This document shows positions 9,834 through 23,014 of a DNA stretch of 64,000 bases, piece after piece. The DNA lies in the NCBI RefSeq assembly GCF_051020975.1, contig NC_135045.1, positions 8,434,501 through 8,498,500 of the forward strand, written 5' to 3'. The position numbers and the translations under genes were made by a program. The notes under the pieces are model-generated. The model saw nothing but the letters and a program-made list of their open reading frames with translations. It was not told the DNA's origin and made no database searches. Position 1 is the first letter of the stretch; every line of letters begins with the position of its first letter. Source of the DNA: Osmia lignaria lignaria (lineage: Eukaryota; Arthropoda; Insecta; Hymenoptera; Megachilidae).

Positions 9834-12800
9834 TTTTTATAAAAATAATAGAAGAGTTAAGAGGTACAAAAGAGTTTCAGCGAGCAGTCGCGTTAAAATT
9901 GTTAATATACGAGGGTCGACTGACCTGAAACACTACCCTGGGATTTTAATAAGGTGAAAACGGCGTCCTTTAACGTTGCGAGAAAGCTCGGGTTAAGTTC
10001 ATTCCATGTTGCTGCGTCAACGTTCAAACGACCTGAACTTCGACTTATTAAAAATATTCTCGTATCCTAGCTGCGTTAAATCCGCCTCGCCTCCATCCTC
10101 ATTTTTCTACAGTTACTACAGGAAAAAATGAACAATGTTGCTGTGAAGTCGCGTAACGTGTTCGTATACTCGGACAAAAGCCATGCGCTTTTCGAGAACC
10201 TGCAGTTTCTCCAATTTTTCAAAAATTTCAAGAAATGATTCAATATTCCAACCACCGGCCGTTATTTAAAAATTTCTAAGACGGCATGTCAATGCTAGAC
10301 GATGTAGATATACTTATAGCATCTTCCTGCTCGCTTTACGAGCGATGCTCCGTTTTTTCGTGAAACTCGAGGAAGATGGATTTCCAGTGTTTACAGGTCG
10401 GACCATGAGTCCCAAGATCCTCGTTGCTTTAACCAAGAAACGATCCATAGGAAAAATGCGTATCATCCGTACGAGCCAATTGCCGCCGGTATCCCCGCCA
10501 GTGGCTGCTCTTCACCTGCGAGCCATCGCCGATGAGACCGGCTAAGCCGAAATGCCACAGCCCAGGTAGGGAGGATATCAATGGTCGAGTGCGAGTTATT
10601 CGACAAGCATGGTAAAGCGGAGCGGCCATCGTTCGACTGCAACAGGCGACGCCATCTTTTTGAACTGTTGCTTCCACTTTCTCTATTTTGTTTTTCTACT
10701 CACTATCTATTGTGTTCGCTCTCTATTGAGGCTTCTTTCAAAGAAATTTGTGTGCAATGTGTATGCACTTAATTACGTGTACACACACGCAATTCACGGA
10801 TGTAACGATGATTATCTTAATGCGACGTAAGAAAAATATTTCATTAAAATTATTTCGCTGCCTCCACATTTAGATAGACACGGAAGGGTAACGTGTGAAT
10901 TAACTCTTTGTGAATACATTTTCTTCAGGTAGGTATATGAGTAACCTATTGCTTGAGATTATTTTTAATTAAACGCATGGTAATTGCGTAAAAATTGATT
11001 TAAATTAAGTCAATGTTATCCTGTTTTCTCAAATTGCCACAATGACTAAGAAAAAAATAATATAAAACGCTGGCTTTCCGTAAAGTTTCTTTTCCTGAGG
11101 GATTTATAAATTGTTCGCAGGGATACGCAATTACGCTCCAGAAACGTAGGAAGTTTCATAATTCGTCGTTGGCAGAGTGTCGCGTATTTTCTTCGTTGTT
11201 TTTCGCTCGTCATCCGAGTAATAACCGTGGCTGCTCGTTTTGCACACTTCACGCAACTTTCAGCATTCCATACATTTTCAGCAACGAATTTTCCGCGCGT
11301 GAAAACGAGGATGTCATTCGTGCCGCGCATACACACCTACGCGAAATGCAAGAGGAAACGATTGCATCTCGGTGCGCATGTCCGGAGATGCTCACTTTTC
11401 CGGTTTGCGACCAAAACGCTTCTATAAGGTGTCGTAAAAATCACCCAAGGGTTTATTATTTTAATATTATTCATATTAAATAACCCATCTGCTTTTCAAT
11501 TCTAAGGTCAATTGCTGATAATATAAGATAAGCTGTTTCTAATTAAAATTTGCTATCGACTAGTCTACTATTTATTTTTCCACTATAATTTAAAAAATAT
11601 GAGACACCTAGTAGAAGGGGAACAGCGCTTCACAGCAGCAGCAGATTTGCAACAACTGCATGAAAGTAAATTGGTGTAATCAAGCGGGTCGAGTGGATAG
11701 AAGAGGACGGCCGATCGAGCGCGCGCACCGCAATCTCACGCAATATTGCGCATGCAAAATTTATAAATTCGAAATTCAGCACGGTGATTCGTGTCGCCAT
11801 GTGTGTTGCTACCGGCACTACGACACGTACATACCAAAAGCCCCGATAAGAGGTGCCGATATCGATCCCACCCCGTAGCCGCTGTATTTTCAACGTTCCT
11901 GCTTAGCCATCAAACATTTGTCCTCATCTTTCGAGAATAAATATCTTTTAGCAAATATATGTCTGATGTTTCTTTACTTCGGTGAATCATAAATTAAAAT
12001 GAACATTATCATGGAAACATTTAATTCAACAGAGATGTTAAAATCAAGTTCCGTCGTATAAATCATAGATTGCTATCTTATCAAAAAATTTGATCTATGA
12101 TGAACGAATGTTCAAGTAAAAATGGGTGTTGATAATGAACGAATTAAGTTCAATGAAATTTTACTTGAACAAAGTTCATATAAATTAGAATTTCTTCGTA
12201 TTTTTTCCTTCCTCCAAAAGGCATACTGTAAATATTCAGACTGGTCATATTTAAATACATTTAAATAATTATCAGAAATACCGGGTCTGCCTATCAACGT
12301 TACCTTTCATAAATATCAAAATTTGAACGCAACTTGATAATGTCGTAAAGAATAGTATCTGGAAAGGGTCTCATTAGAGATTTCTTACGTCTGAAAGGCC
12401 AGTGTGCACTTTGCATACGTTATCGATATAAATAAATTCTGTCGCAACGTTTATTAAACTCGCATCGTGACCAAAAGCTTTGAAGATAATTCTTCCTTCT
12501 TTTTCTAATTAATTCGCGAACCTGTTCGGTTTGTTTGAAATATATAAAGCTGCTGAGTTTGTCGGACTGTTAACCCGAACGTATAAACGTTGCTCACGTC
12601 ACGAAGAAATACTTTTATTCGCAGATCGAAGAGTTGCGGTAACCGAGCGTTTCAAACGAAATCCCCGCGGGATAATTTAACCCAGGCCCACGACGGATAA
12701 TTTAATTACACAGAATCGCTGCATTTCATTTCCGTTTCTGTGAGAAACCCTACACGGCACTACCGTGCTGCTCTTTGAGAACCGACCTTAATTCTTGCGC

Positions 12801-15385
12801 GGTTGGCGGTCGTTACCGTTCCATGATTAACTTGGATCTTGGAACTTCCACTTGTCGAGATTAATCCACCAGCTTGTGGAATTTTATGAATAATATATCC
12901 TCCTTTCCAAGCCTTTACACGCCGAATTTCTACGTAGTTCTTTAAAAAAAAAAAGAATTATTAAATTGGATGTTGGAAATATACTCCCAAGTAATCTGTT
13001 AATTAAGAAATGTAATCAAATTTGACTGCAAGCTTGAAAATTAGCTCCTCTTAATCCTTTCAACCGAATCGACTAAACGACTACCTACAATTATTCTTAC
13101 TAGTATTTCTAAGGAAAATAAATTTTCATCGGACATGTATTATGCAGGGGATACTTATCTTCTTCATTTTTACTGTTTGTTATGTTAATCGCATCAAAAG
13201 GAGCTAAGGCAATAAATAACGTCAAAAATCATATCACGTGAAAACCTAGGGACTCTTGAATTAATCAGAAAGGGACACAAATACATTGGTATTTTGGTGG
13301 TCGGAAAAAAACGTATTACTAGGGGATCAAAAGGAATGTATAAAACGGAATGAACGAGACCGATCTCACGATAGGTTGATAGCTCGAGCCATGAATAGGA
13401 TCGGACACAGGCTTTCTGCAAAGACCATGCTTATCCAGACTAGGATATTTTACGTAGGATCAAATATTAGATCCTTGAGCCTGGACTGTTCAATAAATAA
13501 ACAAGCTCAACTTCAAAAGGAAAGGATCTCATAAAACCTACATACATTTTTTGATGCCAATTTTTATAAAAATTGTTTCATATTCGAAATAGACATCAAT
13601 TGCTTTATCGATCTGTGCATTTCCAGTGTTGTAAAATTCAAAGCTGTCGCTCTTTCTCAACCCTTTCTTCTAATCATAAATTCTGAAACATTGCTTTCAG
13701 AGAAGGGACCAACACGGAAGGATTTATGAGGAGGAAAATATTTTTTTCTTCGACGAAACCAAAAAAAATTGCCTCCTATAGCGAATCGAAGGTGCTGACC
13801 GCTGACTCGTCGAAAACACGGTAGTCCACCGGAAACCAGAAAAAATGAGGGGTGAAGAAAAACACGACGCAACCCTTTCGTTTTAACGACAGGAATACCT
13901 GGTTCGATCGATGAAAATCAAAGAGCAACCCTTTCTATTTCCAGAAGAAAAAGAGGTATACCTGTCAGACATTTCGAAAGTGCTTCTGTATCGGGCTACA
14001 TGATCCCGTTAGGTCGACAACCCTCGAGCTCTTTTTTCTTTTCTTTCCGCGAGAACTGCTACCGGAAAAATTGCTCCCCGAAAGTCTGAAGAAACTAGTT
14101 TGCCAAAGTTTTCACCCGGAGAGGTGCTCGCTCGCGTTTCGTGCGCAATTCGCGCGATAAAACTTATCAACTTTTTAAATCTATTTCTTTGTAGCCGGCC
14201 AAGAGAAAAGAACAAACGGTGGCTGTCGGTTTACGAGGAATCACGAAAAGTACCCAAGGGACGATTAAATAAATTCCTGTTTTCTTTTTCTAATTAGAAA
14301 GAAAGATCCGCGTTTTGAAATTTTCTTTTCCCCAGGAAAAGACTGTGGAAGGAGTTTGAAGTTTGTGGTGTTTTTGTTGAATTTTGTGACCGTGGAATTT
14401 GTCATTTGTGGAATAATAAATTTTAAGTTCATTCATGATTTTATTCATGATTAAAAATTTGGGGTTGTGTGAGAAAGCGTCATGTAGGTATATTGTGGTT
14501 ATTGAACATGGTGAAGGAAAAAGTTACATGGTTCCACTTCAAAAGGTTAAGTAGATATCAAAATAATTGCATACAATTTATTATTCATAATCCACTAAAA
14601 TATTCAGCATTTTGGAAAAGCTTTAACCTTTCGCTGTGACATTCATTAAAATTTGATAACTAACAATAAGTATCTTCGAGACTTACATGAGAAGTGCAAT
14701 TAATTATCCGCTATCAGAGAGCTACGCAATGTAATTAATTAACTTTCAAGGATGTAATTATACTGTGCATATAGCATAGATGAAAGATAAAGTATTTCAC
14801 AGATTTTCATAATAAAATGATATTAAGAAGATAAACCCTTTTCATGTAAATGAAAATAGAGAGATCTACATATAATAATAATGATAAATGTTATTAGATA
14901 CCTAAGGTTCGAGCAATAAAACTATTTGTTTGTTCAATAACAGTCTAATAATAAAGCGATTTTTAATTGATTCTATGTCGCAAAAAATAATGTATTATCA
15001 AGTGGAATTCAATTAAGTTTGTTTTCCTTCCAGGCACAACGTCACCACTGGAAATATCCGAGTTTATGATCCCGATGATTTAATAACCTCGAGATAAACG
15101 CAAGATTTTCATTATCTCATTAATTCGTGCGATAATTGCAATCGAATATGAAATCGATTGAATTTATTTTATAATATCATAAAATAGTCAAAACAATATT
15201 AATATTTTCCAATATTAAAAAGTGGCACCAATAGATAAACAAGAATTTCAGAGAAAAGGAATGCTATAGAATATTCCATAAAACTTCCAATCTTAGAAAA
15301 ATGGTCACTGCAAAACGCAGAGACTTTCTGTACAATTTGTTAGAAAATTATTTCCAACAAAATTCTCATATTTTTCCTTTTTCAG
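9834..15385. other. long stretch without a supported gene
   Basis: Mostly AT-rich. A GC-richer island at 10330-10680 has frames open on both strands (up to about 90 codons) but no clear splice pair. The same holds at 11040-11880 and 13650-14300. No repeat, tRNA or transposon was recognised. Probably intronic or intergenic. Confidence 0.4.
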
Positions 15386-15694
15386 GTGACACAGGGGGAA
15401 ACAACGAAACTCCCAACAAATTTACGAGAAAGCAGACCGTATAGGTCACGTTCGTTGGAGAAAGCTTTCGGATCTGTACTTTGTGGAGATTGGAATGCAC
15501 GATGGCCGTTTCCCTTTGGCCCTTCTTGTCTCCGCCCTTTCCTAGGCTACCAAGGAAAATGGTCAGCCTCTTTGCTCGTTGTTCTCTGTCATTTTTGTTC
15601 ACGGATATGGAATTGGCCTGTCATCCTCTGGGAGATGTGAAGCAATGTCTGCTGCAGATGATGTTAACGCGAACAAAGATGGAGAAACGAATTG
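15386..15694 (+). other. candidate exon with tandem acceptors
   Basis: A textbook acceptor (catatttttcctttttcag) precedes 15386. A second strong one (cttgtctccgccctttcctag) precedes 15546. A donor (ATTG then gtacgt) ends the segment at 15694. From 15546 one frame is open for 49 codons and two bases, containing CEAMSAADDVNANKDGETN. Another frame is open from an ATG at 15502. All three frames being partly open in a GC-rich segment weakens the coding case. It could be a coding exon with alternative acceptors or an untranslated first exon. Confidence 0.28.
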
Positions 15695-17252
15695 GTACGT
15701 TGGTAGAAAGAAGAAGATAAAACATGACATTGCCAGTGTATTTTCGTCCTCGCTATTCTTCGTCTAATCGTACTTACGAGGAACACTACTCAAGTGCCTA
15801 ACCTTATTTTCTCACAGACAAAATAAATATAAATTATAGTGTAACAAGTGGATATTTTTAGAAAGCATCGTCTACTCTTCGAAGGACAGGTGGTAATAAT
15901 TTTTAGAAATTTATATTATTTAAATCCTTAAAAGATAGTATTGTAAAGGCTGGTGGAATTAATATTCTATTAAGCATTAAAGTACCTGAAGAGATCAAAG
16001 AAAAATGGCTTCATCTAAAACAACCCTGTATATTCTTCAATATCGTTCCGTGTTCATTAACAATACATATTGTAAGTACCAAAGGAAACTTATAAAATTT
16101 CCATGTTGTCAAGAATATTTATAAATAATATTCACCGTCCTATATTATAATATAAAATATAGGGTACCATTCTCACGAATATTGTTATCTTCAACTATAA
16201 TTCTTCTCTCCGAAAAATCACGTAAATACAACTTTGTATTTTTCAACGATTTCCACGTAAATTGACCTAATAACATAAATACAGAGCAAACACCTATAAA
16301 CTTCAGCTTATTCGAAAAATGTCCATAGCGTCGCGTCGTCGCGACTAAAATTCATCGAGAAAAAAAAGATTCTTACCGAGGCAAAGCAAAAAAAAAACGT
16401 CGCAGTCCGATGTGATCGTACGTTGTAAACGCGACCAAAGTTTCTTCATCCGCGTTCGTTTTCTCGACGCCATCGAGTTGAACAGGAGGCACCTAAATAC
16501 GACCATACGAGCGGCATAAACTTCCCTCGTAATTGTCAGCCTCGCAGGAAATCCGCGGCATCGGAATCCCGTGGCGAATTAGTCAACTCTCGCGGCGTTC
16601 AAGTTGTGTTTCCGTTACATCGACCGTAAACGTGGCCATTTTTCCGCGACGATCAAGCGGATCCGCCGCGCCGCGCCGCGCCGGTAGCCGCGTAAAACAC
16701 CCATGTCCCTCTTACTTCGACGATTACGACGATGTCTACGCGTGTATTGCTATTTATACGACCTACGATTTCTTCGCCTGGACGCTGAAACGAACAGCGA
16801 CGTTTCCATTCACCGATTACAGTCACCGTACCACGCTTACACGTTGATCTCTTCTATAAAAGTGGCAGGAACATTCGAAACTTTTTTTCACGATTGTATG
16901 ATAACTCGCATTAGTTACAGCAAGTTTATTTTTCAGACCAATAACAGTTTTGTTTTAAATAGATAAAATCATGTGCACCAGGTCTTCATAACGAAAGATA
17001 AATTTTTCATTCAGACCTAACTATTTCCCAACATTGGAAAATAGCTATTGCAAATAGCTGCAGTAGTAATTTCGAAAGGAAAAATTCTTAATTTCAAGTT
17101 AATTATGAAAAAATGTGTGAGTAGAAATTGTCTTGCGTTTGCCGACGGAACAGCGATGGAGGGCATTGAGGCCGGATGAAAATCTCATTTTTCATTTATT
17201 TCTTTGCTTTTCCGCGTTTCATGTGAAAGAAAACTATCCATACTCGTTTCAG
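15695..17252. other. no supported gene; CG-rich block near 16.55-16.75 kb
   Basis: AT-rich up to about 16300, then a CpG-rich block around a (CCGCG)n repeat at 16663-16684. The 104-codon plus frame at 16533-16847 spans this block and is probably compositional. Confidence 0.35.
16663..16684. repeat. CCGCG tandem repeat
   Basis: Four near-perfect CCGCG units in a CpG-rich block. Confidence 0.7.
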
Positions 17253-17378
17253 GGTACAGAGATTCTTTGTGCATCAAACGAACGAAGGGAAAAATATGAC
17301 TTTTGGCCATTCTCGGCGTATCCGCATCAGGAGTTTGACGAGCATACTTGTTTACGGGCCAATTTCCTCTGGATACAG
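17253..17378 (+). other. candidate 126-nt exon, weak donor
   Basis: The acceptor (tatccatactcgtttcag) is good. The donor (ATACAG then gttgcg) is weak. The frame in phase with both ends is open (42 codons, containing EKYDFWPFSAYPHQEFDE) and stays open well upstream (17133-17423, 96 codons). The length is a multiple of three. No family is recognised. It may be part of a longer chance frame. Confidence 0.2.
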
Positions 17379-17992
17379 GTTGCGCGAAATACTATTTTTT
17401 TCCCCTGTGGGCGTAAAGCTTGAAACTTGTGCTTTAGCCTTCCACTTCCGGTACGCTTTTCTCGACACACTATTTTCTCCTCTCTTCCACCTCGAACGGT
17501 ATTAACGAGTTGCAAGAAATAAAAGCTCTTGTCGTCCTGACGCGTTCACGACAACAACGATCTATGGCCATGCAATCTGATATAAATATAAAAAGTACTG
17601 GCGCGTAAAAAATAAAATATGCAAATGTGACACAAAGTCGTTCACACATATTTAACACTGTCTAGTTACGAGAACTGATTCAATTCCTCCTAAACCTAAC
17701 CCGGAACGTTTACCGGACAGATTTCTAATCATCTAAAATAAAAAGAGAATTTATTCGAACCATGAATCTCTATTGCCGTTGAAATATTTTTTCATGTATA
17801 TCAACTTATATTCTTCACAGGTATCCCAACCAACAGGATCATCCTTCGGGCATATTACGTGTGTAGACGAGCAGCTGCTCTGAATAGAAACACGCCAGGA
17901 ACGCGTGTATTCCTGCAGACCACGTAGAAGCCGTCTTTCTATATATCGACGTCAGCAGGGGATCCGTGCTGCCATTTTATCCAAACGTGATC

Positions 17993-18196
17993 TCAGACAA
18001 ACACGAAAATTCGTACGTGGTTGCAGCTTATACGAGCGGCTTGTTCGATATTTGCTCGAAGAAACCGACCGACCGGGGCCAAGATACTGGAAACGTGGGT
18101 GGATTCAGGTAGAGAAATATGACGAGTAAGTACTGGTATCCGAGTACTGCCCACGCTGATAACGTCGTTCCTTCTCAACCTAGGAAACTCGACGTC
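17993..18196 (-). other. candidate terminal coding exon
   Basis: On the minus strand a good acceptor (cgactttattcgtttcag) is followed by one open frame of 67 codons to a TGA at 17995-17993, with balanced amino-acid composition (begins DVEFPRLRRNDVISVGSTR). The plus strand of the same DNA is also open (to a gtaagt donor at 18125) but gives an arginine-rich product, which looks more like an antisense shadow. No family is recognised. Confidence 0.25.
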
Positions 18197-21100
18197 CTGA
18201 AACGAATAAAGTCGCCGGATCCTTGCTCGATCGATCCGTTTTTCTCTTTTCGTTACTACTCTTCTTCTTTACTTTTTCATTCTTTCTTTCTTTCCTTGAT
18301 GATGGCCATTTCTGTGTGTCACTTTGGAAATACTTTTAAGAAACATGAAGAAACGGTGCTGCTGTTTCATTTTTGAGGGATGAAGAGGATGATGCTGCGG
18401 TAAGAAGGTTTTGAATGTGGCTAAGGTTATTGTAGAAACGTTTTCTAATGAAGATGTCAAAATAATCAAATAAATTTCTATGTGCATAATCACAGCCTAA
18501 AGGAATCCACCAATTACGGAGTAAAATTTTAAATTCTTGCTAATATAAGTTTGGTAACTAATGCAATAGGGAATAAGGAACATCTCGAATTTGCACCTTG
18601 CGAATTCTTTACGTTAATTGAACCTCAAGAAAAAGAATGATCGTTTTTAAGAGACTTGTGATCCAAAGAAACCGGCTTTGATAAACATCAAAGCCTAAAG
18701 CAAAACCTCTCTGTGGTCCGAAGATTCATTCCCGAAATATGTCCATGACACTCCATCCCTACATTATTCAGATTTAATTAACGTTAATCAAAGGATTATA
18801 CCGGGGAGGCCTACAACAAAATGGACGTTCAGTGACTAAAGGGACGCAGCAACGACATCTTTCTCAAGTTCTTGGAAACGTGCTGCCAACATACTCATAA
18901 GTTACGAATTCTTTGGCGAACTAAGGGTGTAACAACGTCTTCTAAATATCACGAATTCTCTTCCAATTAGCAACTTCCTTTTCTCTCCCTTTCTTCTTAT
19001 TATTACAAATGCGATATTAAGACTCCGTTTGTACCTCGCCGCATAATTAAGACGGAGAGTGCGTACAGGTGTTTTACCCTATCCCTTCTGAATATTATAT
19101 TTCAAGATGATAATATCAAATCATTGGGAATATTGTAATTATAAGAAAAGTATTTAAATAGCTAGCCCACTGATGAATAATTTGTCTATTATTAATTCTA
19201 ATTGCCTCGGAGAAAGAATCTACCATTTTTCTAAACCTACAGATCCATTAATGTTTTCACAACCGATAAATTTGTCCACATCCTGACATTAAATATTATA
19301 AGCATTTGCAATTAAGAGATAAGCAATGATTGACAAATTTTCCTTAACTTGTCACATTTTAAACCGCTTGTCGTTAGAAATTCCGGCAGACATACTCATT
19401 AAATATGCAAACGAAAGAAATTATACGTGTCTACCGTAAAAAAAGTGAATGTACTTAAATACCACGTCAGCAGTCTTGAATGTGTGAATTTTATAGAAAG
19501 TTTCAGCGATCCGAAATTTACTCGGCAAGTTCTGATTTAAATATGGCGAGACACGGTATCAACGTGTTAACCGACTAAATTATACATGCGCCTTACCTTC
19601 TGCACCATTTTACGAGCAATTTAATTTCCCGAACACGCGAAAACACGAGAGAACAATGCGACATCGGAATAATTATCGGCTTTGCATGCGTTCACATCGA
19701 AAAATAATCGTTGTTTATGCTGTCGTGTCGGGTCGTTTTGCTCAAACTCTTCGCCGGCCATGTTCAGACACCTCGAAAAGCCGCAAATTATAGGGTTCAA
19801 TGCATCGTGCTTCCTTTTCATACGTATTGATGGTGGTATTTCGGGGACCAACGTTGGAATAAGACGGTGGGAAACGAGGAAAGTCACAATAAACTCGCAT
19901 AATGCTGAATACCTGGTCGTAAATTTACGTTAAACATCGGCAACTTTTATCGGGAACGTTCACGTTCTGTTCGCGTGTACATTTTTCCTTTTCTTCCCTT
20001 TAAAAATAAAGACAGGCTACAGGAAAAAGGCAGAGTTGCGTAAAAATAAAAAGCATAATTCGAATCATGGTAATCCCCCTAGTGAGGTCTTTCTTTTCCT
20101 ATGAACCACTATATTGTTCATCGAAAGAATTATCTAATAAAGAGGTAATGTATGTATATGATTATCATTTTCACAATTCGAAATCAGATGCAAAGGAAAC
20201 TGATCAATTATTCTCTGCGCAGTTAGTTAAATATGATAATTAATACGTCGTTGGTGGTTGCATTCGATCAAGTTCATAAAATTCGTTTTCACGTTTAATC
20301 CCTAATTAAGAAAGACGTATAACATAACCTTCCAGCATTATTCACGTGGAAATTTATGGGATATGTATTCTACCATAGGAGCAGCTACGGTTCTTAATTG
20401 AAATTCAGTCCTTTTAATTTGAATTTACTTTAGCCTTGATTACTATGCGTCGAAAGTAAGTAAAATCGTTTAAAAAATATTGATGAAAATACAGAATATC
20501 GAAAACAGGAAGATAACACAGTCAATATACTTCGAACATCCTGACACATCCATTAACCCATTCTTTCCTATCAACATTTAGATTGAAATACCTGGCAAAA
20601 GGACGATCGAAGATTAGAAAACCTGTTAGTAATTTTATCGAAAATATTTTACTAAGTTAAATATTACACTCGTACGATTTACGGGCTAAGCCGTCAAAAG
20701 GTTAATTATGTATGAAATTTGCATATAAGATCAGTAAGTGCTTTTTGTAACTTTTTGGTAGGTCTAGTATTAAAAAAGTATCCAAATTTTTGCAATCATT
20801 TTTGCAATCACGTGTCCTTGCAAAGGGCCAAAAAACTAAACGACTGACCTGCTTATAAATGTGTTCACACCTAACAATTAGCGGGTATACATTAGGGAGC
20901 ACGTAATAAAGCAATGATTGTGGTTTACGAGCCACTATATACCCCCACTAGAATACCCGTCCGACCAGGGAATCTTCTGTCTCAGCCGGCTGCTCTAGAG
21001 CCATCCTCTAAACGACGAGCACAGTCTGTCCATCCACTTATCACGGAAGAAACACTTTGTCCTTCTGCTATAAAAGTAACGCCTTGTAAATTGTCGAAGA

Positions 21101-21572
21101 GGGTGGCCCAGTCCAACATCACCGCGTTTTACCTCTTTATTTCAAAAATTTCTTCAATATTTTTCAACGGTACTACTTTAATGACAGTAGAGCACTCTAG
21201 GCTCCGCAGCCCTTTCTGTACTCCCCTCTTTATGGAACATTGCTCAAAATCTCCGTCGAATGTTCGTTTGGAGGTTAATCGTCTATGAAGTACATATAAA
21301 CGACGATGGATGTTCGAATAACGACGCCCATATGCAAATCCTAATCCGAGCATGAATTTTTATCAGGATAGAGTTTATTCCAGCGACTGGTTCAATCGAG
21401 CGTGACCCTCGGATGGACAGTGCTATATGGATACTGGATACAAATGGAAAGTTGACTAGCAGAAGGAATGGTGGTGCAGGACATGAGTATTTTCGTTATT
21501 TACCAAAATGATCACATGTATTAGTGATAAAGGAGACGAATGCATGGGGACCAAAAGGAAAACAGTCTAGTT
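18197..21572. other. no supported gene
   Basis: AT-rich, with a pyrimidine-rich tract at 18236-18300. A 124-codon plus frame (20914-21288) and a 74-codon minus frame (21129-21353) overlap; neither has splice or start support. Confidence 0.4.
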
Positions 21573-21707
21573 TAGGCTTCCTTTAGCTAGAAGGAGAGTA
21601 AGTAGGGATAGGAGTGTCTCCCTAGGTATTCTCTAGGTTCTCCCAAAATTCAAGTCAAATGGTGGGGACTCTTCCCTACAGTTGCTACATTAGTTAGAGG
21701 AAGCCTA
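21573..21707. repeat. fold-back (imperfect inverted repeat) element
   Basis: The left arm starts TAGGCTTCCTTTAGCTAG at 21573. The complement of the right arm, read from 21707, starts TAGGCTTCCTCTAACTAA (15 of 18 identical). Further in, GTAGGGATAGGAGTGTCTCCC matches GTAGGGAAGAGTCCCC with small gaps. The arms of about 45-50 bases enclose roughly 35 bases. This suits a decayed fold-back MITE or an RNA hairpin. Confidence 0.55.
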
Positions 21708-22001
21708 CGTTGGAGGATACAACCTATATCTAATAAGTACGCAGCTTCTCGGTTATCCTCAAAGGTCAATTCAGTCCATGGTCAAGATGAATTACAGTAG
21801 CATTCGCGTAAATACATTCTCACAAGACAAAGCTCGATTCTGCGATGAGAAAAGAAGTAGAACAAAAGAGAAGCGAGCAGTAGGAGGGTGGTTATCTTTA
21901 ATTGAGTTTGACCGAAAGAATCACCGCGACCAAGTTAGTCTCGCACGCGGAGATATACAATGATGTAGCCAATATCTCTGATAGCAAGGACCATCTAGAT
22001 T

Positions 22002-22345
22002 TTATATGCTTCGTGGCTCGAGTGTCTGGCCCAGGATTCTCCTACTCTGAGCCTCATGGCACTCGTCGAGCCATCTGCTCAATAAATTAGCTTGCTTGAA
22101 CCTGGCCTCTCCGCGCACGCCTCGGGACACAAGAAAAAGAGAAGTAGGAGAAGTCTTCTTGGTCGTGGAAGGGGTATAGAGAACGAGACATCCAACTGGA
22201 AGTTGAAGAACTGAAGAAAGTACCGGGAACGAGGGAGAGCCAGAAGACATGGAGGGAGAGATCGAAGTGGGAGAAAGATTACGAACGAACGAAATGGTCT
22301 CAGACAAAAATAAATGAATACGCCGACAGAAAATCCACACTCGGT
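22002..22345 (-). CDS. candidate terminal coding exon, in phase with 22446-22815
   Basis: On the minus strand a strong acceptor (ttcgtttgattttcag) is followed by a frame open for 113 codons to a TAA at 22004-22002. The two leading bases complete the codon begun by the single base left over at the donor 22446, so reading frame is kept across a 100-base intron. The product is Ser/Pro/Thr-rich, then ends in a charged segment (LLSRWLDECHEAQSRRILG). A second frame is also open for about 85 codons. No family is recognised. The join is phase-consistent but unverified. Confidence 0.33.
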
Positions 22346-22445
22346 CTGAAAATCAAACGAATCATTCCACGGTACCCCTTCCTTTCTTCGACATTCGCCT
22401 CCCCACCCCATTTTGTTCGACCGTCCCACTAATACAGCCTCCTAC

Positions 22446-22815
22446 CATCAGACCCGCGACAAAGTTCGATGCCATCGGAGTCGATGTCGTCCAAGAAATA
22501 CATTTTAGCTACGAAGTGGTCGTCGTAGTTTTCCTTCTCTTCATGGTCGACGTCATCGTTGGATAGTGGTGGTAGACTCGTGGCGACTCGTATTGTAAAG
22601 ATGCTGGCGGAGGCTGTGTTGGTTGAGGATGAGAGCAGGAGATGGGAGATTGTACGGTGAATCTTCAGTCTGCTGTCCGTGCATTCCTGCATTCTACCAT
22701 CCTCCTTTTCCTTCAGGCAAGAATAAAAAGGCAACATCTCACCAAACACAGTCTTCGTGTTTCTTCTCTGCCTCTGGTATGCACCCCATCCTCTACGATA
22801 CCTTCTCGTAATCCT
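22446..22815 (-). CDS. candidate coding exon with acidic tail
   Basis: The minus frame is open from 22815 to a donor at 22446 (CTGATG then gtagga), 123 codons plus one base. It includes a Ser/Thr-rich part and an acidic part (LSNDDVDHEEKENYDDHF, then FLDDIDSDGIELCRG). The frame joins 22002-22345 in phase. The 5' boundary is unknown. A different minus frame, open over 22713-23014 and containing GYLFGIKPRGFYSFARDAAL, lies immediately upstream and overlaps. The two would need a frameshift or an unseen intron to join. No family is recognised. Confidence 0.3.
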
Positions 22816-23014
22816 TCATATTCCCTGTTAGACCTTCTTCCATCCTGCTGCCTCCATCTTCGATGCTCAGCACCGCCGTCGCCGGCATATACGGGTGCGA
22901 ACACATGATTTAGAGCAGCGTCACGAGCGAAAGAATAAAATCCGCGAGGCTTGATACCGAACAAATAACCTGAGATACCATTCCTGTATGTCTCTAGCTC
23001 GTTCTTGGATACTC
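22713..23014 (-). other. open frame upstream of and overlapping the acidic exon candidate
   Basis: About 100 codons are open on the minus strand with no strong start. It contains KNELETYRNGISGYLFGIKP and FYSFARDAALNHVFAPVYAG. Possible donors are at 22803 (GAGAAG then gtatcg) and 22743 (GTTTG then gtgaga). It may be the preceding exon of the 22.0-22.8 kb candidate, but I could not find a phase-consistent join. Confidence 0.22.
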
